64,000 bases of DNA from Halogranum amylolyticum (GCF_900110465.1 NZ_FODV01000011.1:1-64000), one strand, 5' to 3'; shown: positions 36,756 to 46,259, counted from the first letter of the stretch. Translations and numbers: made by a program. Notes: a model not told the origin generated them from the letters alone.

Positions 36756-38708
36756 ATGTCCGACCCCACTGTTGACCAACGTCGTCTCGCCTACCTAGAC
36801 GCACTCATGAAGAGCGACTCTTCGCCCCCAAACAGCGAAATCCCCCCGCGAAAGCCGAACGGGGTGGAGGCTCACTCGCGTGCGTATTTGACTCTCCCCC
36901 CACTTGAGCACCACCGACGTGGGATGGATGGACCATCGATCGACATGGATCACATCTACGCTACTATTGATCATATAGATAGTCGCTCTGATTGTGCAGA
37001 TTTCGGCCTTCACGCTCTGCTGCGCATTCGATATCGGTATCAAGACGATATCGATTCCGAAATTCGTAGTGCGATCGACAAGACACTGCGGGACGCAGTA
37101 TACTGGTTTGAGGATGAAGAAACAGAGATGTGGTTTTCGACCGAGAATCATCAAGTATTGTATGGTGCTGCTGAATTGCTCGCAGGTGCGCTTCTTGCCA
37201 ATCAAACGTTCACTGTCACCGGTGAGACTGGTGCGTGGCACCATGATCGGGCCGCCGAACGGCTTACTCGCTGGCTCGATTGGCGAGCACGCTTTGGCTT
37301 TAGCGAATGGCTCTCGAATCAGTATTATGACGAGGATCTTGTCGCACTTCTCAATGTTGCCGAGTACGCTTCCAGTGCTGACCTTTGCCGACGAGCAGGT
37401 TTCCTCGTTAATATAATATGTTATGAATTAGCCGTCAACAGCTTCGAAGGGCATCTTATGACGACACATGGTCGCGCCTATGCCGACGCCGTCCTCAATC
37501 CCGAGCTCGAGCCCGTTGCTCCAGTCTGCTATCTCGGGTGGGGAAACGGCGAACCACCGAATACGCTCGGATTGGGTGCAATAGCACTCGCCACTGGGGA
37601 CCATCGAATACCAGCTGCTATTCGTGCTATCGGTCGCGACCAACCAGCAGAGTTGCTTCACATCGAGCGCCATGGCCTTGATGTCGAAGAAGCACCTGAG
37701 TTTGGTATCAATCCGAAGGATCCCGAGGACACGCTGTTCTTCTGGGGAGAACTCGTCATGGGTCATCGCGACGTCGTAGAGACTGCTCTAGAAGTTTGTT
37801 CGCCCAACTACCGGCTTCGGTATGGCGAGATCGAGCCGGCAGTCCGCTATCACCGCAACCAAGCCAAGAGACCCAAGTACACTCCCGACCCAAATAATAC
37901 GGCACTGACCCGGGTCAATACGATGACGTTCCGCACTCCGGATTATGTGTTGAGTTGTGCGCAGGATTATCGTCCGGGGACGTTTGGCTTTCAGCAACAC
38001 ATCTGGCAAGCAAGCCTCGGTGAGCGTGCACTGGTGTTTACCAACCATCCACAGGGTGGGCCAGACACAAGCATGAACAGCTATTGGGCATGTAACGGTG
38101 TACTCCCACGGGCTGCAGCCTATAAAGGAGTCTGCGTCGTCCTCTACCAGATTGGTCAGCTACCGTATCTGACCCCAGACATCCCGGGGTTTGACGAATC
38201 TCTCGCTGCGTTCCCGTATACGCACGCGTATGTGCCACGGTTTGCGTTCGAAGAGTGGGTTGAACAGGGAGACTGGGTCTGTGGACGCCGACACAATGGA
38301 TACGTCGCTATCGGCACACCACAGGAGACCCGTTGGTGTGACCCGAAAGCCGATATCTGTGAACTGCTTGGCCTTGACGATTTACTTCCCTACGACCTCG
38401 TTGTGGACAATCAGAGCGTCGCGTGGATTTGTGAAGTGGGCCGTCGTGAAACCCACGGTCCATTCGACGAGTTTGTTGAGAACGTAACCTCTGAAACGAT
38501 AACTGGTGATGCGGACAGTCTCTCGTATGATTCTCCGTCTGTTGGTGAGATTTCCTTCGGCTGGGATGACCCGTTCATTGTAGATAGTCAGAAGCTACCG
38601 CTGGCGAGTGGAGCACGCTACCGAGACCCCTACTGTCATGTCTCATTCGGCGAAACAATTGTCACGCTAGACGTGGACGGTGTTCAGTGTCAACTTTCTT
38701 TTGAATAA
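36756..38708 (+). CDS. Uncharacterised 650-residue protein, probably (alpha/alpha)-toroid fold
   Basis: Cytoplasmic (no signal). The N-terminal 400 residues are helical with aromatic-rich motifs: LRDAVYWFEDEETEMWFSTE with NHQ (about 110-132), FGFSEWLSNQYYDEDLVALL and LMTTHGRAYADAVLN. The C-terminal 250 are beta-rich (FGFQQHIWQASLGERALVFT, SMNSYWACNGVLPRA, WVCGRRHNGYVAIG). The plan, a helical toroid plus beta-sandwich, is that of polysaccharide lyases and some glycoside hydrolases, but no known family signature is present. In the island it may process imported oligosaccharides (inference). Divergent from oxidoreductase (3). Confidence 0.7.
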   Translation: MSDPTVDQRRLAYLDALMKSDSSPPNSEIPPRKPNGVEAHSRAYLTLPPLEHHRRGMDGPSIDMDHIYATIDHIDSRSDCADFGLHALLRIRYRYQDDIDSEIRSAIDKTLRDAVYWFEDEETEMWFSTENHQVLYGAAELLAGALLANQTFTVTGETGAWHHDRAAERLTRWLDWRARFGFSEWLSNQYYDEDLVALLNVAEYASSADLCRRAGFLVNIICYELAVNSFEGHLMTTHGRAYADAVLNPELEPVAPVCYLGWGNGEPPNTLGLGAIALATGDHRIPAAIRAIGRDQPAELLHIERHGLDVEEAPEFGINPKDPEDTLFFWGELVMGHRDVVETALEVCSPNYRLRYGEIEPAVRYHRNQAKRPKYTPDPNNTALTRVNTMTFRTPDYVLSCAQDYRPGTFGFQQHIWQASLGERALVFTNHPQGGPDTSMNSYWACNGVLPRAAAYKGVCVVLYQIGQLPYLTPDIPGFDESLAAFPYTHAYVPRFAFEEWVEQGDWVCGRRHNGYVAIGTPQETRWCDPKADICELLGLDDLLPYDLVVDNQSVAWICEVGRRETHGPFDEFVENVTSETITGDADSLSYDSPSVGEISFGWDDPFIVDSQKLPLASGARYRDPYCHVSFGETIVTLDVDGVQCQLSFE

Positions 38709-39043
38709 TCACCGACGAACTATGCGAGTTGGTCGCACAATGCCATCCGTTGATTCGACGACTATGATCCTGTTTCCTGCGTTCGTTTTATCGAGACAAA
38801 TAGTGGTGAATCTCAGTCCTATCGTCACGCACCCGTTGTGAGGCATTGAGATGTTAAATGACAACATATAAACAGTATGTCCTCGTTTTGGATGAAAAAA
38901 CAGCCTAATCTAGAAATTACAGTTGTAGTTGTGTCATGGGAACTCCGAACTGAATGAGAGATGACTAATGCCGATCACATTCTTTGAGGACAGCTACGTG
39001 AAGTCAGAGACAACAGATAGCCTGTTTGGCAGTAAAAAACCGG
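38709..39043. other. Non-coding stretch between the 650-residue protein and iclR
   Basis: The two flanking genes converge here. A1ll frames are short; I see no gene, hairpin or repeat of note. Confidence 0.3.
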
Positions 39044-39808
39044 CTAAAGGGAGGTCGCGTTGATTTCAACCACGTTCACTGCGTGGTACAACATCTCGGC
39101 AACTTCGTCAAGCCGATCCTCGCTCATTCGGCTCGCAGGGCCGATAACGCCGATGGCGCCGTAGATGGTCCCGTCTTGGTTCCGGATAGGGGCACCCACA
39201 CCAGTTAATCCGTTTATACTTTCCTCTTTGTTGTATGCAAAGCCTGTCTCGCGTATCTCTTCGAGCTCTGAACGAAGGGCTTGTGGACTCGTTATTGTTT
39301 TGTCAGTCAATGCCTCTAAGTCAGTGTCAGCGAGGTACTGCTCGATTTTCTCCGGTGACTTGCACGCGAGGATGGCTTTGCCGACAGCTGTGTGATAGAG
39401 GGCGTTGTAATACCCAACATAGAGTTCAGTTTGTACGGCATCTGCACCGCGAGCTTTGTACAAACAAACCCCCTGATTCTGTTCTTCGACAGTAAACAGT
39501 GCCATCTCGCCACTCTTTTCGGCGAGTCGATCTACCTCATCCTCAACAAGGTCGTAGATTTCGTTGCGGTTCCGCACGTGATGGGCAACATCGATAAACC
39601 GAAGGCCCAGCTTGTACTTCGAACCGTCTTTGACAACATACCCATTCTGCCGGAGTGTCGAAAGGTGGCAGTGGGTAGGTCCTTTTGAGAGTCCCAACTC
39701 TTCGGAGAGCTCTGTCACACCGATTGAGCCACGCTCCTGGACTACCTCGATTATCTCGAGGGCGGTCTGGACCGTTTTGACCGGGTTGCGGGCATCGTTC
39801 GTTGCCAT
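39044..39808 (-). CDS. IclR-family transcriptional regulator
   Basis: 254 residues. The N-terminal wHTH reads VKTVQTALEIIEVVQERGSIG, VTELSEELGLSKGPTHCHL. The effector domain follows with GYYNALYHTAVGKAILA, SINGLTGVGAPIRNQDGTIYGAI and the usual C-terminal helix. IclR proteins control sugar and aromatic catabolic operons and bind small metabolites. It is the only obvious regulator in the island and is divergent from the LLM-oxidoreductase operon with a 228-nt gap, so local control of that operon or of the whole island is likely (inference). Confidence 0.9.
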   Translation of the reverse strand: MATNDARNPVKTVQTALEIIEVVQERGSIGVTELSEELGLSKGPTHCHLSTLRQNGYVVKDGSKYKLGLRFIDVAHHVRNRNEIYDLVEDEVDRLAEKSGEMALFTVEEQNQGVCLYKARGADAVQTELYVGYYNALYHTAVGKAILACKSPEKIEQYLADTDLEALTDKTITSPQALRSELEEIRETGFAYNKEESINGLTGVGAPIRNQDGTIYGAIGVIGPASRMSEDRLDEVAEMLYHAVNVVEINATSL

Positions 39809-40036
39809 AGGCTATTGTTTGATAATCTCTGTCATAAGTGTTTGGGAGAAAAAAACAGTCATCTCGAAATAACTCATCTATGTATTGTCGTATCTCTCAC
39901 CCAGCCACTTTCTCGGAAGGGGTTGCACCGACCCAATCTATAATACAGCTGAGCCAAATAGCAGTGACATGCAGTGGACTAGCAAACCTGCCCGTCAGTC
40001 CCGTAGCCGTATTGTCACCGTGGAGGTTGAGTCTTC

Positions 40037-41017
40037 ATGAAGTTCGGGGTCTTTCTCAACCAGTATCATACCGAGGACCGCGTCTTCGATGAAACTCATC
40101 TCATCGAACAAGCCGAACTGATGGAGTCTGTTGGGTTCGACTCTGCGACTGTAGGTGAACGACACGTCCACGATGAAGGGTTTGTTGAACCAGTTACTGC
40201 ACTTGCAGCCATCGCTGCCCGTACAGACTCGCTCGAACTCGGTACTGCCGCAATGCTTCCAGCTCTCTACGAGCCACTCAATTTAGCTGAGCAGTTCACA
40301 ACCATCGACCGGCTTAGTGATGGCCGGGCTGCCTTCGGTGCTGCACTCGGATATCGAGAACGTGAACTACAGGCGTTCGGTGTCGATATGGATGAGCGCG
40401 TTGGCCGTTTCCTTGAATCCATTAGCCTCCTCCGCCGTTTCTTCGACGGTGAGCGTGTCTCCCATGAGGGGGACTTCTGGGAGTACGAAGACGCATTCGT
40501 CACTCCTCCACCGAAAAGTGACGTTCCTATCTGGATTGGTGGGCATGCAGATATTGCAATCAAACGTGCTGCCTACCGAGGCGACGCTTGGATTGCCTCT
40601 GCCTCCTCAACCACCGAAGATCTAGAACATCAGATCGAGTTCTATGAGGACTCTCTCGATGAGTTCGAGATGGATCGCTCGAAGAACGATGTTATCCTGA
40701 TGCGGGATTGCTTTGTTGCCGATTCTACCGAAGAGGCTCGTGCTGCCATCGAACCGTACCTGCTCAATCTGTATGAGATATATGCACGTTATGGGCAGAC
40801 ATATATGGATGAACACAATGTTGAGGTCGACTGGACTGAACTCGACGAGAAGTTCATCATCGGATCGCCAGAGGAGTGTATCGATGAAATCCGTAACTAC
40901 GAGGACCTGGGGGTCGATCATATCCTCGTCCGCGTTCAGTTCCCGGGCCAACCACAAGAGCCGACCATGAAGTGTCTCGAGCGCTTTGGGGAGGAAGTTA
41001 TCCCCGCATTCAGATGA
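40037..41017 (+). CDS. LLM-class flavin/F420-dependent oxidoreductase
   Basis: 326 residues with the bacterial-luciferase-like TIM barrel: MKFGVFLNQYHTEDRVF, AELMESVGFDSATVGERHVH, LELGTAAMLPALYEPL, EQFTTIDRLSDGRAAFGAALG and PIWIGGHADIAIKRA. Members use FMN or F420; some are F420-dependent sugar-6-phosphate or alcohol dehydrogenases. The F420 reductase in the same island favours F420 (inference). Its stop overlaps the ATG of oxidoreductase (4) by 4 nt, so the pair is translationally coupled. Confidence 0.86.
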   Translation: MKFGVFLNQYHTEDRVFDETHLIEQAELMESVGFDSATVGERHVHDEGFVEPVTALAAIAARTDSLELGTAAMLPALYEPLNLAEQFTTIDRLSDGRAAFGAALGYRERELQAFGVDMDERVGRFLESISLLRRFFDGERVSHEGDFWEYEDAFVTPPPKSDVPIWIGGHADIAIKRAAYRGDAWIASASSTTEDLEHQIEFYEDSLDEFEMDRSKNDVILMRDCFVADSTEEARAAIEPYLLNLYEIYARYGQTYMDEHNVEVDWTELDEKFIIGSPEECIDEIRNYEDLGVDHILVRVQFPGQPQEPTMKCLERFGEEVIPAFR

Positions 41018-42075
41018 CCACTGCTATCGGTTACGTCGGCCTTGATCATCACCACTGTGTGCCGTATCTTGAGAGCATCGAACAGCTCGACGCTGAGGTA
41101 ATCGCGTACGCGAATCCGTACGCTGGAACCCCAGCAAGCACTGGTACAGAGCGGCTCACTAACATCCCAAACTACGACGACAGTGGGGCATTGCTTGATG
41201 ATATTGATGTGGATTTACTTTGGGTAACTGCTGCAAACCGCGACACACCGGCGATTATTCGTGACGCGGTCGAACGCGGTGTCGACGTCTTTACCGAAAA
41301 GCCAGCTGGCCGGACTGCGGCCGAATTGGAATCAGTCGCAACCACAGTCACCAACAGCGATGTCACCGTAGGCCTCTCCTACACCTGGCGGGGCCACCCC
41401 GTCTCACGCCATCTGAGAGAACTGGCGGCTGATGGTTTCTACGGTGACGTACGCGGGTTCGATTTACGTTTCGTGGCCTCAGCCCTTTCGCACCGTGATA
41501 CTGACCATTACCTCTTCAACGCAGCAGCGAGCCGTGGTGGTATCGTCCAGTGGCTTGGTGTCCATTGGATCGATCTCTTACCGTGGATTCTCGACGAGCC
41601 AATCAAGCGTGTCAATGCCACCACACGCCACACGAACAGAATGGTTAATATCGAAGATGGGGCAACAATCCAGATTGAAACAGCAAGTGGGGCAATCGGT
41701 ACCCACACTTGTGGTTACTATCTCCGCGACGGACGTTACGATACGGCATTCAACGTATATGGAGACGAAGGCCATAGCTGCTGGGACCCCATGGGTGCAA
41801 CCTTCGGTTTCGATGAAGAGACGACTCTCGAACTCGACTCGTCATCCGATGCATGGCGTGCGACACCGCATCGCCAAGTCACGCACGAGTACACTCCTTC
41901 CCCGGGCTATGGCGGTTCTTGGGGGTTGTCTTTCTTCGAACAGTTCCTCGCCGCCCGTAAAGGCAGTGCAACGAACCCCGCTGACCTCAACGACGCGTTG
42001 CAGGTCCTCCGCGTGCTTGATGCCATCTATGCGTCGGCTGAATCCGGCGAATGGGTACAAGTCGCACAGAAGTAA
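41014..42075 (+). CDS. Gfo/Idh/MocA-family oxidoreductase (4)
   Basis: 353 residues from ATG 41014 (ATGA overlap with the upstream gene). IGYVGLDHHHCVPYL replaces the usual glycine loop; DLLWVTAANRDTPAII, TEKPAGRTAAELE (catalytic Lys), and GGIVQWLGVHWIDLLPW in the substrate domain. The His-rich loop resembles proteins (2) and (6). Coupling with the LLM-class enzyme suggests consecutive steps on one substrate. Confidence 0.84.
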   Translation: MTTAIGYVGLDHHHCVPYLESIEQLDAEVIAYANPYAGTPASTGTERLTNIPNYDDSGALLDDIDVDLLWVTAANRDTPAIIRDAVERGVDVFTEKPAGRTAAELESVATTVTNSDVTVGLSYTWRGHPVSRHLRELAADGFYGDVRGFDLRFVASALSHRDTDHYLFNAAASRGGIVQWLGVHWIDLLPWILDEPIKRVNATTRHTNRMVNIEDGATIQIETASGAIGTHTCGYYLRDGRYDTAFNVYGDEGHSCWDPMGATFGFDEETTLELDSSSDAWRATPHRQVTHEYTPSPGYGGSWGLSFFEQFLAARKGSATNPADLNDALQVLRVLDAIYASAESGEWVQVAQK

Positions 42076-42145
42076 TTCGTCCGTCCCTCTTTCCGTAGTT
42101 TGGTAACTTCCCTTCGGTATCGTTGTCAACTGCCTCGAGTCAGTC

Positions 42146-43039
42146 TCAGTAATATGGTTCGTAGGAATCAACGAACGACTCAGAGTCCATTCTGACATTG
42201 GTAAGCAACTCGTCATCCGGTTCGACTTGTTCGTCGGTGTCAAGTGCCGCCTCAACAGCCAAACCAAGAGATGCAGCATCAAGTAAGGTTTCAGTGTCGT
42301 CGCGTTCACCACGAATCACCTCGATGAAACTCTCCAGATAGGGCCGGTACAGATTAGCAAAGTTGCTTTCGCCGCTCTTGATTTCGATTGCATGGGTTCC
42401 ATCGTCGGTGACATCTAATACAGCGAAAGTGCCATCGTCGGCTCTACCATCGCATCGAATCATTGAATGAACACCGTTCTCGAAGATGATGCGGAGCGTC
42501 GTCCCTGGATCGGCCGTCCGTTCAACGGTAATCCAAGGGGAACCGGCAAGACGTCGAACAGTGTCAGAGAGATGGGTCCGATAGTAGAAGAAATCGTTGT
42601 AGCCAGCAGCAAAAACCATCCGTTTGGTACTATCATCCGGTAGTGTAGTCAGTTTAGGATGGAACGGAACAGCTGATCCACCAAAGAGCGGTGCTTCTTT
42701 CGTTGCGGCTTTGAGCGACTGAATTGACCCAACATCACCGGCGAGCGGCTTATCGATCAGCGTCGGAACACCGACAGAAAGGAACTTCGTTGCGAGAGGA
42801 ACGTGACGCGTCCAATCGACGGTGAGTATCATTGCACCATCTACGCTCTCCGCCATCAAGTCTAAGTCGTCCATCTGTCGGACATCATACTCAGCACAGA
42901 ACTCGTCAACGTAGTCACTATCTCTGATTCTGCCGCCATCCCAGACGGCACCGATAGTTGCATCGGTGCAGTTAGTGAGTACCTCAGCGAAAGCAGCTGG
43001 GTGGCTAGTATCGAGGCCAACAACCCCTAACTCGTACAT
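42146..43039 (-). CDS. Gfo/Idh/MocA-family protein (5), divergent
   Basis: 297 residues from ATG 43039 (MYELGVVGLDTSHPAAFAEV). The catalytic motif reads DKPLAG instead of EKP, keeping the Lys. The C-terminal domain is shorter than usual and lacks a clear Asp-x3-His; the aligned region reads FFYYRTHLSDTVRRL. The SHPAAF loop resembles relatives that bind unusual sugars. Last gene of a minus-strand run, 28 nt after (6). It may be a dehydrogenase with altered specificity or a non-catalytic partner. Confidence 0.75.
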   Translation of the reverse strand: MYELGVVGLDTSHPAAFAEVLTNCTDATIGAVWDGGRIRDSDYVDEFCAEYDVRQMDDLDLMAESVDGAMILTVDWTRHVPLATKFLSVGVPTLIDKPLAGDVGSIQSLKAATKEAPLFGGSAVPFHPKLTTLPDDSTKRMVFAAGYNDFFYYRTHLSDTVRRLAGSPWITVERTADPGTTLRIIFENGVHSMIRCDGRADDGTFAVLDVTDDGTHAIEIKSGESNFANLYRPYLESFIEVIRGERDDTETLLDAASLGLAVEAALDTDEQVEPDDELLTNVRMDSESFVDSYEPYY

Positions 43040-43067
43040 AGTGATCACATATCACGTGACTGTGACT

Positions 43068-44105
43068 TCAACCTTCCTCCGCGATGGGTGGATATTCAAC
43101 CGCGACTGGGCCACCCGCAGCTGCCGATTCGTAGGCAGCGAGACAGACCGCTGCTTCGTAGAGGCCATCTCGGCCCGATATTTTCGGTTCCTGTTCCTCC
43201 CGAATTGAGAGTAAGAAATCATCCAGGAGAGCAATGTTTGGTTCTTCGCCCCAATAGATTGAGGATATTCCCTGGTTGTCCCCCGTATCACGCGTCTCAT
43301 GGAAGGTATAGTCGAAACAATCGAGATAGAGGTCGCCCTCATCACCTATTAACTCGAGAGTGGCATCACCCCAATAGTGCCATTGCTCAGGCCTATCCCA
43401 GGATCCGTCGAGCGTAAACGGCGTACCATCGTCCAGCTCCATCGAAAGCACGTTGATTGTTTCCGTTTCTGGACCGTCCTGCATCGTCGCAAGTTCGGCG
43501 TGCACACTGACGACTTCACAGCCGGTCAGCCACCGGACGAGACCAACGATGTGGACGGTATGATCCATCACCGCACCACCGCCAGCGTGTTCGACGTCTG
43601 CCGACCATCCCGTTTCGTGACGATTCCGTAGGCGAGCTCGATTCGTCCCGATTGCCATCGCGAGATCACCAATTGCGCCATCTTCGTAGACCCGTTTCGC
43701 CCGGCAGGCTGGCTCGCTAAAGGGAAGAGGCATCAACATCGCGAGGTTGATGCCAGCAGTCTCGCAGGTTACAGCGAGATCACGTGCTTCTTCGAGGTTT
43801 GTTGCCAGTGGTTTCTCACAGAGGACGTGGACACCGGCGGCTGCTGCAGCCCGAACCCATTTTCCGTGTGTGGTGTTTGTCGAAAACACAAGAGCTCCGT
43901 CACATCTGCTTAAGAGCTCGTCGCGGCTCATGAACGGAACCCCATACTTGTCGGCTGCTTTCCTACCTCGTTGTTCGTCGTCATCGGTGAGTCCGACAAA
44001 CTCTACATCCTCACGTTGCGAAAGCAGTCCTGCGAATTCATCCGTGTGAACATGCGCCGTTGATAGCACCCCGATTCGCACGGGACGGCCCGTGTCAATT
44101 GTCAT
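43068..44105 (-). CDS. Gfo/Idh/MocA-family oxidoreductase (6)
   Basis: 345 residues: IGVLSTAHVHTDEFAGLLSQ, VFSTNTTHGKWVRAA, CEKPLATNLEEA (catalytic Lys), AGGGAVMDHTVHIVGL (Asp-x3-His) and SMELDDGTPFTLDGSWDRPE. Clearly the paralogue of protein (2) at 34697-35683 across its whole length, so one arose by duplication inside the island. It is 28 nt upstream of (5); 224 non-coding nt separate it from (7), which may hold a promoter. Confidence 0.86.
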   Translation of the reverse strand: MTIDTGRPVRIGVLSTAHVHTDEFAGLLSQREDVEFVGLTDDDEQRGRKAADKYGVPFMSRDELLSRCDGALVFSTNTTHGKWVRAAAAAGVHVLCEKPLATNLEEARDLAVTCETAGINLAMLMPLPFSEPACRAKRVYEDGAIGDLAMAIGTNRARLRNRHETGWSADVEHAGGGAVMDHTVHIVGLVRWLTGCEVVSVHAELATMQDGPETETINVLSMELDDGTPFTLDGSWDRPEQWHYWGDATLELIGDEGDLYLDCFDYTFHETRDTGDNQGISSIYWGEEPNIALLDDFLLSIREEQEPKISGRDGLYEAAVCLAAYESAAAGGPVAVEYPPIAEEG

Positions 44106-44329
44106 TAGTTATCTCACCATCACGCGAGCAGTAAATCCTTTCGCTGAGCGACTTGCGACCCAAGTTGTCGATCGATGCGCAAGTGTGGGGATCAGGGACA
44201 GTTTTCATCGAAACTGAACCCGGTGAATCACTAGCTTACAGGGCAGACGTCGGTCACGTTGCATCCATTCAAGCAGTTCTCCGACGGTTGCTATTCTACT
44301 TAATATTCGTTCATCGGAAGTCTCAATAG

Positions 44330-45229
44330 TTAACTATTAGGTCGCTGCTTGTTGACGGCAACTGGTGCTCCCCGTTGTTCAGACTGTACAAGCGCTTTTC
44401 CAATCCGAAGTGCTGCTGTGGCATCGCTGGCACTGGCGATCGGAGTTGCCTCACCGACCACACACTCGTGGAAGTGCGTAAGCATACGATGCATTGGATC
44501 GGCGTCACTGGGTGGAAGTGTACCAGTCTGGGTTACTACCCCAGCCGTTTCCCGACTATCGAACTCTATCAAGCCCGCATCACCAGCAAATTCGAAGCTG
44601 ATAAGGTCATCTTGTTGATCGTGACGTGTGTCGAGATGGAATACCGTATCGTTGGTTGAGCGGCCTGTGACGAGGATCGCATCGATCCCATCACCCCGAC
44701 GAACAAAGACGCGGTCGAGGTCCTCACAGACCCACTGGAGGAAATCAAGTTCAAGAGCAGCTACATCAACTAAAGGATCGATATCACCTGTGAAGAGACG
44801 ACGTCGCAAACGAACGTTTCCGACTTGACCGATGGTTCCATTCGCAATCCGTTCTTTGGCACGGCGACGGGCTGGATCGAACCGAGGGGTGAGCCCGCCA
44901 ACGACAGGAGTTGTGGTCTGATCGGCTGCCGAAATGATAGCCTCAGCTTCGGCAACCGTGTTAGTAACGGGCCACGGCAACAAGACGGCTATCCCGTTCT
45001 TGATCGCCGGGCAGGCAACTGAACAGGTCTCTGTAGGACCGGTCACACAATCAATCGCGTCAATATCGCTGTCCATGAGTGCCCTACTATCCTCGTAGAG
45101 AGGGGCCTCCACATCGGGAACGCTGCCGTCAGTTGTTGTGATGCCAACAACTGAAACATGATCGATGCGCTGCCACTGTTGGACTCTGCGGACGATTTGG
45201 TTGCCAGTACCGACGATGCCAACATCCAT
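44330..45229 (-). CDS. Gfo/Idh/MocA-family protein (7), catalytic residues lost
   Basis: 299 residues from the ATG at 45229, which opens the Rossmann fold (MDVGIVGTGNQIVRRVQQW). The catalytic-Lys motif EKP is replaced by PWP (VLLPWPVTNTVAEAE), and the substrate-domain Asp-x3-His becomes Asp-x3-Leu (VDVAALELDFLQW), where protein (3) has VDLAIHDLDFLHW. The frame is intact with normal codon use, so it looks like a maintained pseudoenzyme or regulatory subunit rather than a decaying gene. It lies 40 nt after (8) in the same run. Confidence 0.8.
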   Translation of the reverse strand: MDVGIVGTGNQIVRRVQQWQRIDHVSVVGITTTDGSVPDVEAPLYEDSRALMDSDIDAIDCVTGPTETCSVACPAIKNGIAVLLPWPVTNTVAEAEAIISAADQTTTPVVGGLTPRFDPARRRAKERIANGTIGQVGNVRLRRRLFTGDIDPLVDVAALELDFLQWVCEDLDRVFVRRGDGIDAILVTGRSTNDTVFHLDTRHDQQDDLISFEFAGDAGLIEFDSRETAGVVTQTGTLPPSDADPMHRMLTHFHECVVGEATPIASASDATAALRIGKALVQSEQRGAPVAVNKQRPNS

Positions 45230-45269
45230 TAACTCCACCTCCAACAAACCGGACGACAGAAAACTCGAC

Positions 45270-46247
45270 TCATGGGCAGACGACCTCCCCTGTGGCATCC
45301 GATTCATAGAGAGACTCGATAACTCGCTGGACAGCAAGCGCCTCCTCGAGATCACCAATCATCGGTGGCTTCCTTGACTTTACAGCTGAAACGAGTGCTT
45401 CATCCTCTGGGGTGAGCCACTCGGTCTCGCCGGGTCTACAGACATCGGGTTCTGATTCCGTGGCATCGTAAATTGTGAGTGTCTCGTCGGACAGGTCAAG
45501 TGTAGCACCACCTTCGCTCCCTCTCACGACAACCTCTTTGCGCGCTTTCCGGTTCGCTGCCCAGGCGGTTTCGAGAGCGATGGTCGACCCCTCGCTTGTC
45601 CGAATAAGGCCGGTGGCACTATCTTCAACATCGAGCCTCGCCCGCTCGCTCCGTGTTCGACCGTATACACCGTCGATATCAGGGAAATCAAGGATAGCGA
45701 GCGCAAGGTCAAGAACGTGGACGCCGATGTCAACCACTGCCCCACCGCCCGCAAGGTCAGGATTACGGAACCATCCCCGTTCTGGGACGCCATCACGCCG
45801 GACATAAGCGGCCTCTACGTGTTGAATCTCACCGAACTCGCCATCGACACAACGCGCATGTAATTCCTCAAAGCAGGTGTAGTACCGCAACACGAAGCCA
45901 GCAATACAGAATGCTGTCGACTCTCGCGCCGCTGCCATAATCCGTTCGGCACTGCTGACAGTGTGTGCCAGCGGTTTCTCGACAAGCACATGCACGCCAC
46001 TTTCGAGCGCTGCAACCGCTACCTCCTCGTGAAGAGCGTTCGGGACTGTAATGACGATGGCGTCAACGCCTGAATCAATGAGCGCATTATAGTCATTGAA
46101 GACCGGTGCTTCAAATTGGGTAGTGAACTGATCACGCGCTTTCGCATCAATATCTGCACCAGCGATGGTGGCTCCTGCATCACGGAGACGCTCGGCATGA
46201 GCAGTTCCCATCAACCCGAGTCCAACAATTCCGATGTGTGGAGACAT
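45270..46247 (-). CDS. Gfo/Idh/MocA-family oxidoreductase (8)
   Basis: 325 residues, the most canonical of the nine: IGIVGLGLMGTAHAERL, IVITVPNALHEEVA, VEKPLAHTVSSAE (catalytic Lys), GGGAVVDIGVHVLDLALA (Asp-x3-His). Inositol and glucose-type dehydrogenases of the family look like this. 12 nt downstream of the TIM-barrel isomerase-like gene, so the two proteins are probably made together, an arrangement seen for oxidation/elimination sugar pathways. Confidence 0.88.
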   Translation of the reverse strand: MSPHIGIVGLGLMGTAHAERLRDAGATIAGADIDAKARDQFTTQFEAPVFNDYNALIDSGVDAIVITVPNALHEEVAVAALESGVHVLVEKPLAHTVSSAERIMAAARESTAFCIAGFVLRYYTCFEELHARCVDGEFGEIQHVEAAYVRRDGVPERGWFRNPDLAGGGAVVDIGVHVLDLALAILDFPDIDGVYGRTRSERARLDVEDSATGLIRTSEGSTIALETAWAANRKARKEVVVRGSEGGATLDLSDETLTIYDATESEPDVCRPGETEWLTPEDEALVSAVKSRKPPMIGDLEEALAVQRVIESLYESDATGEVVCP

Positions 46248-46259
46248 ACAATGGTTCTC

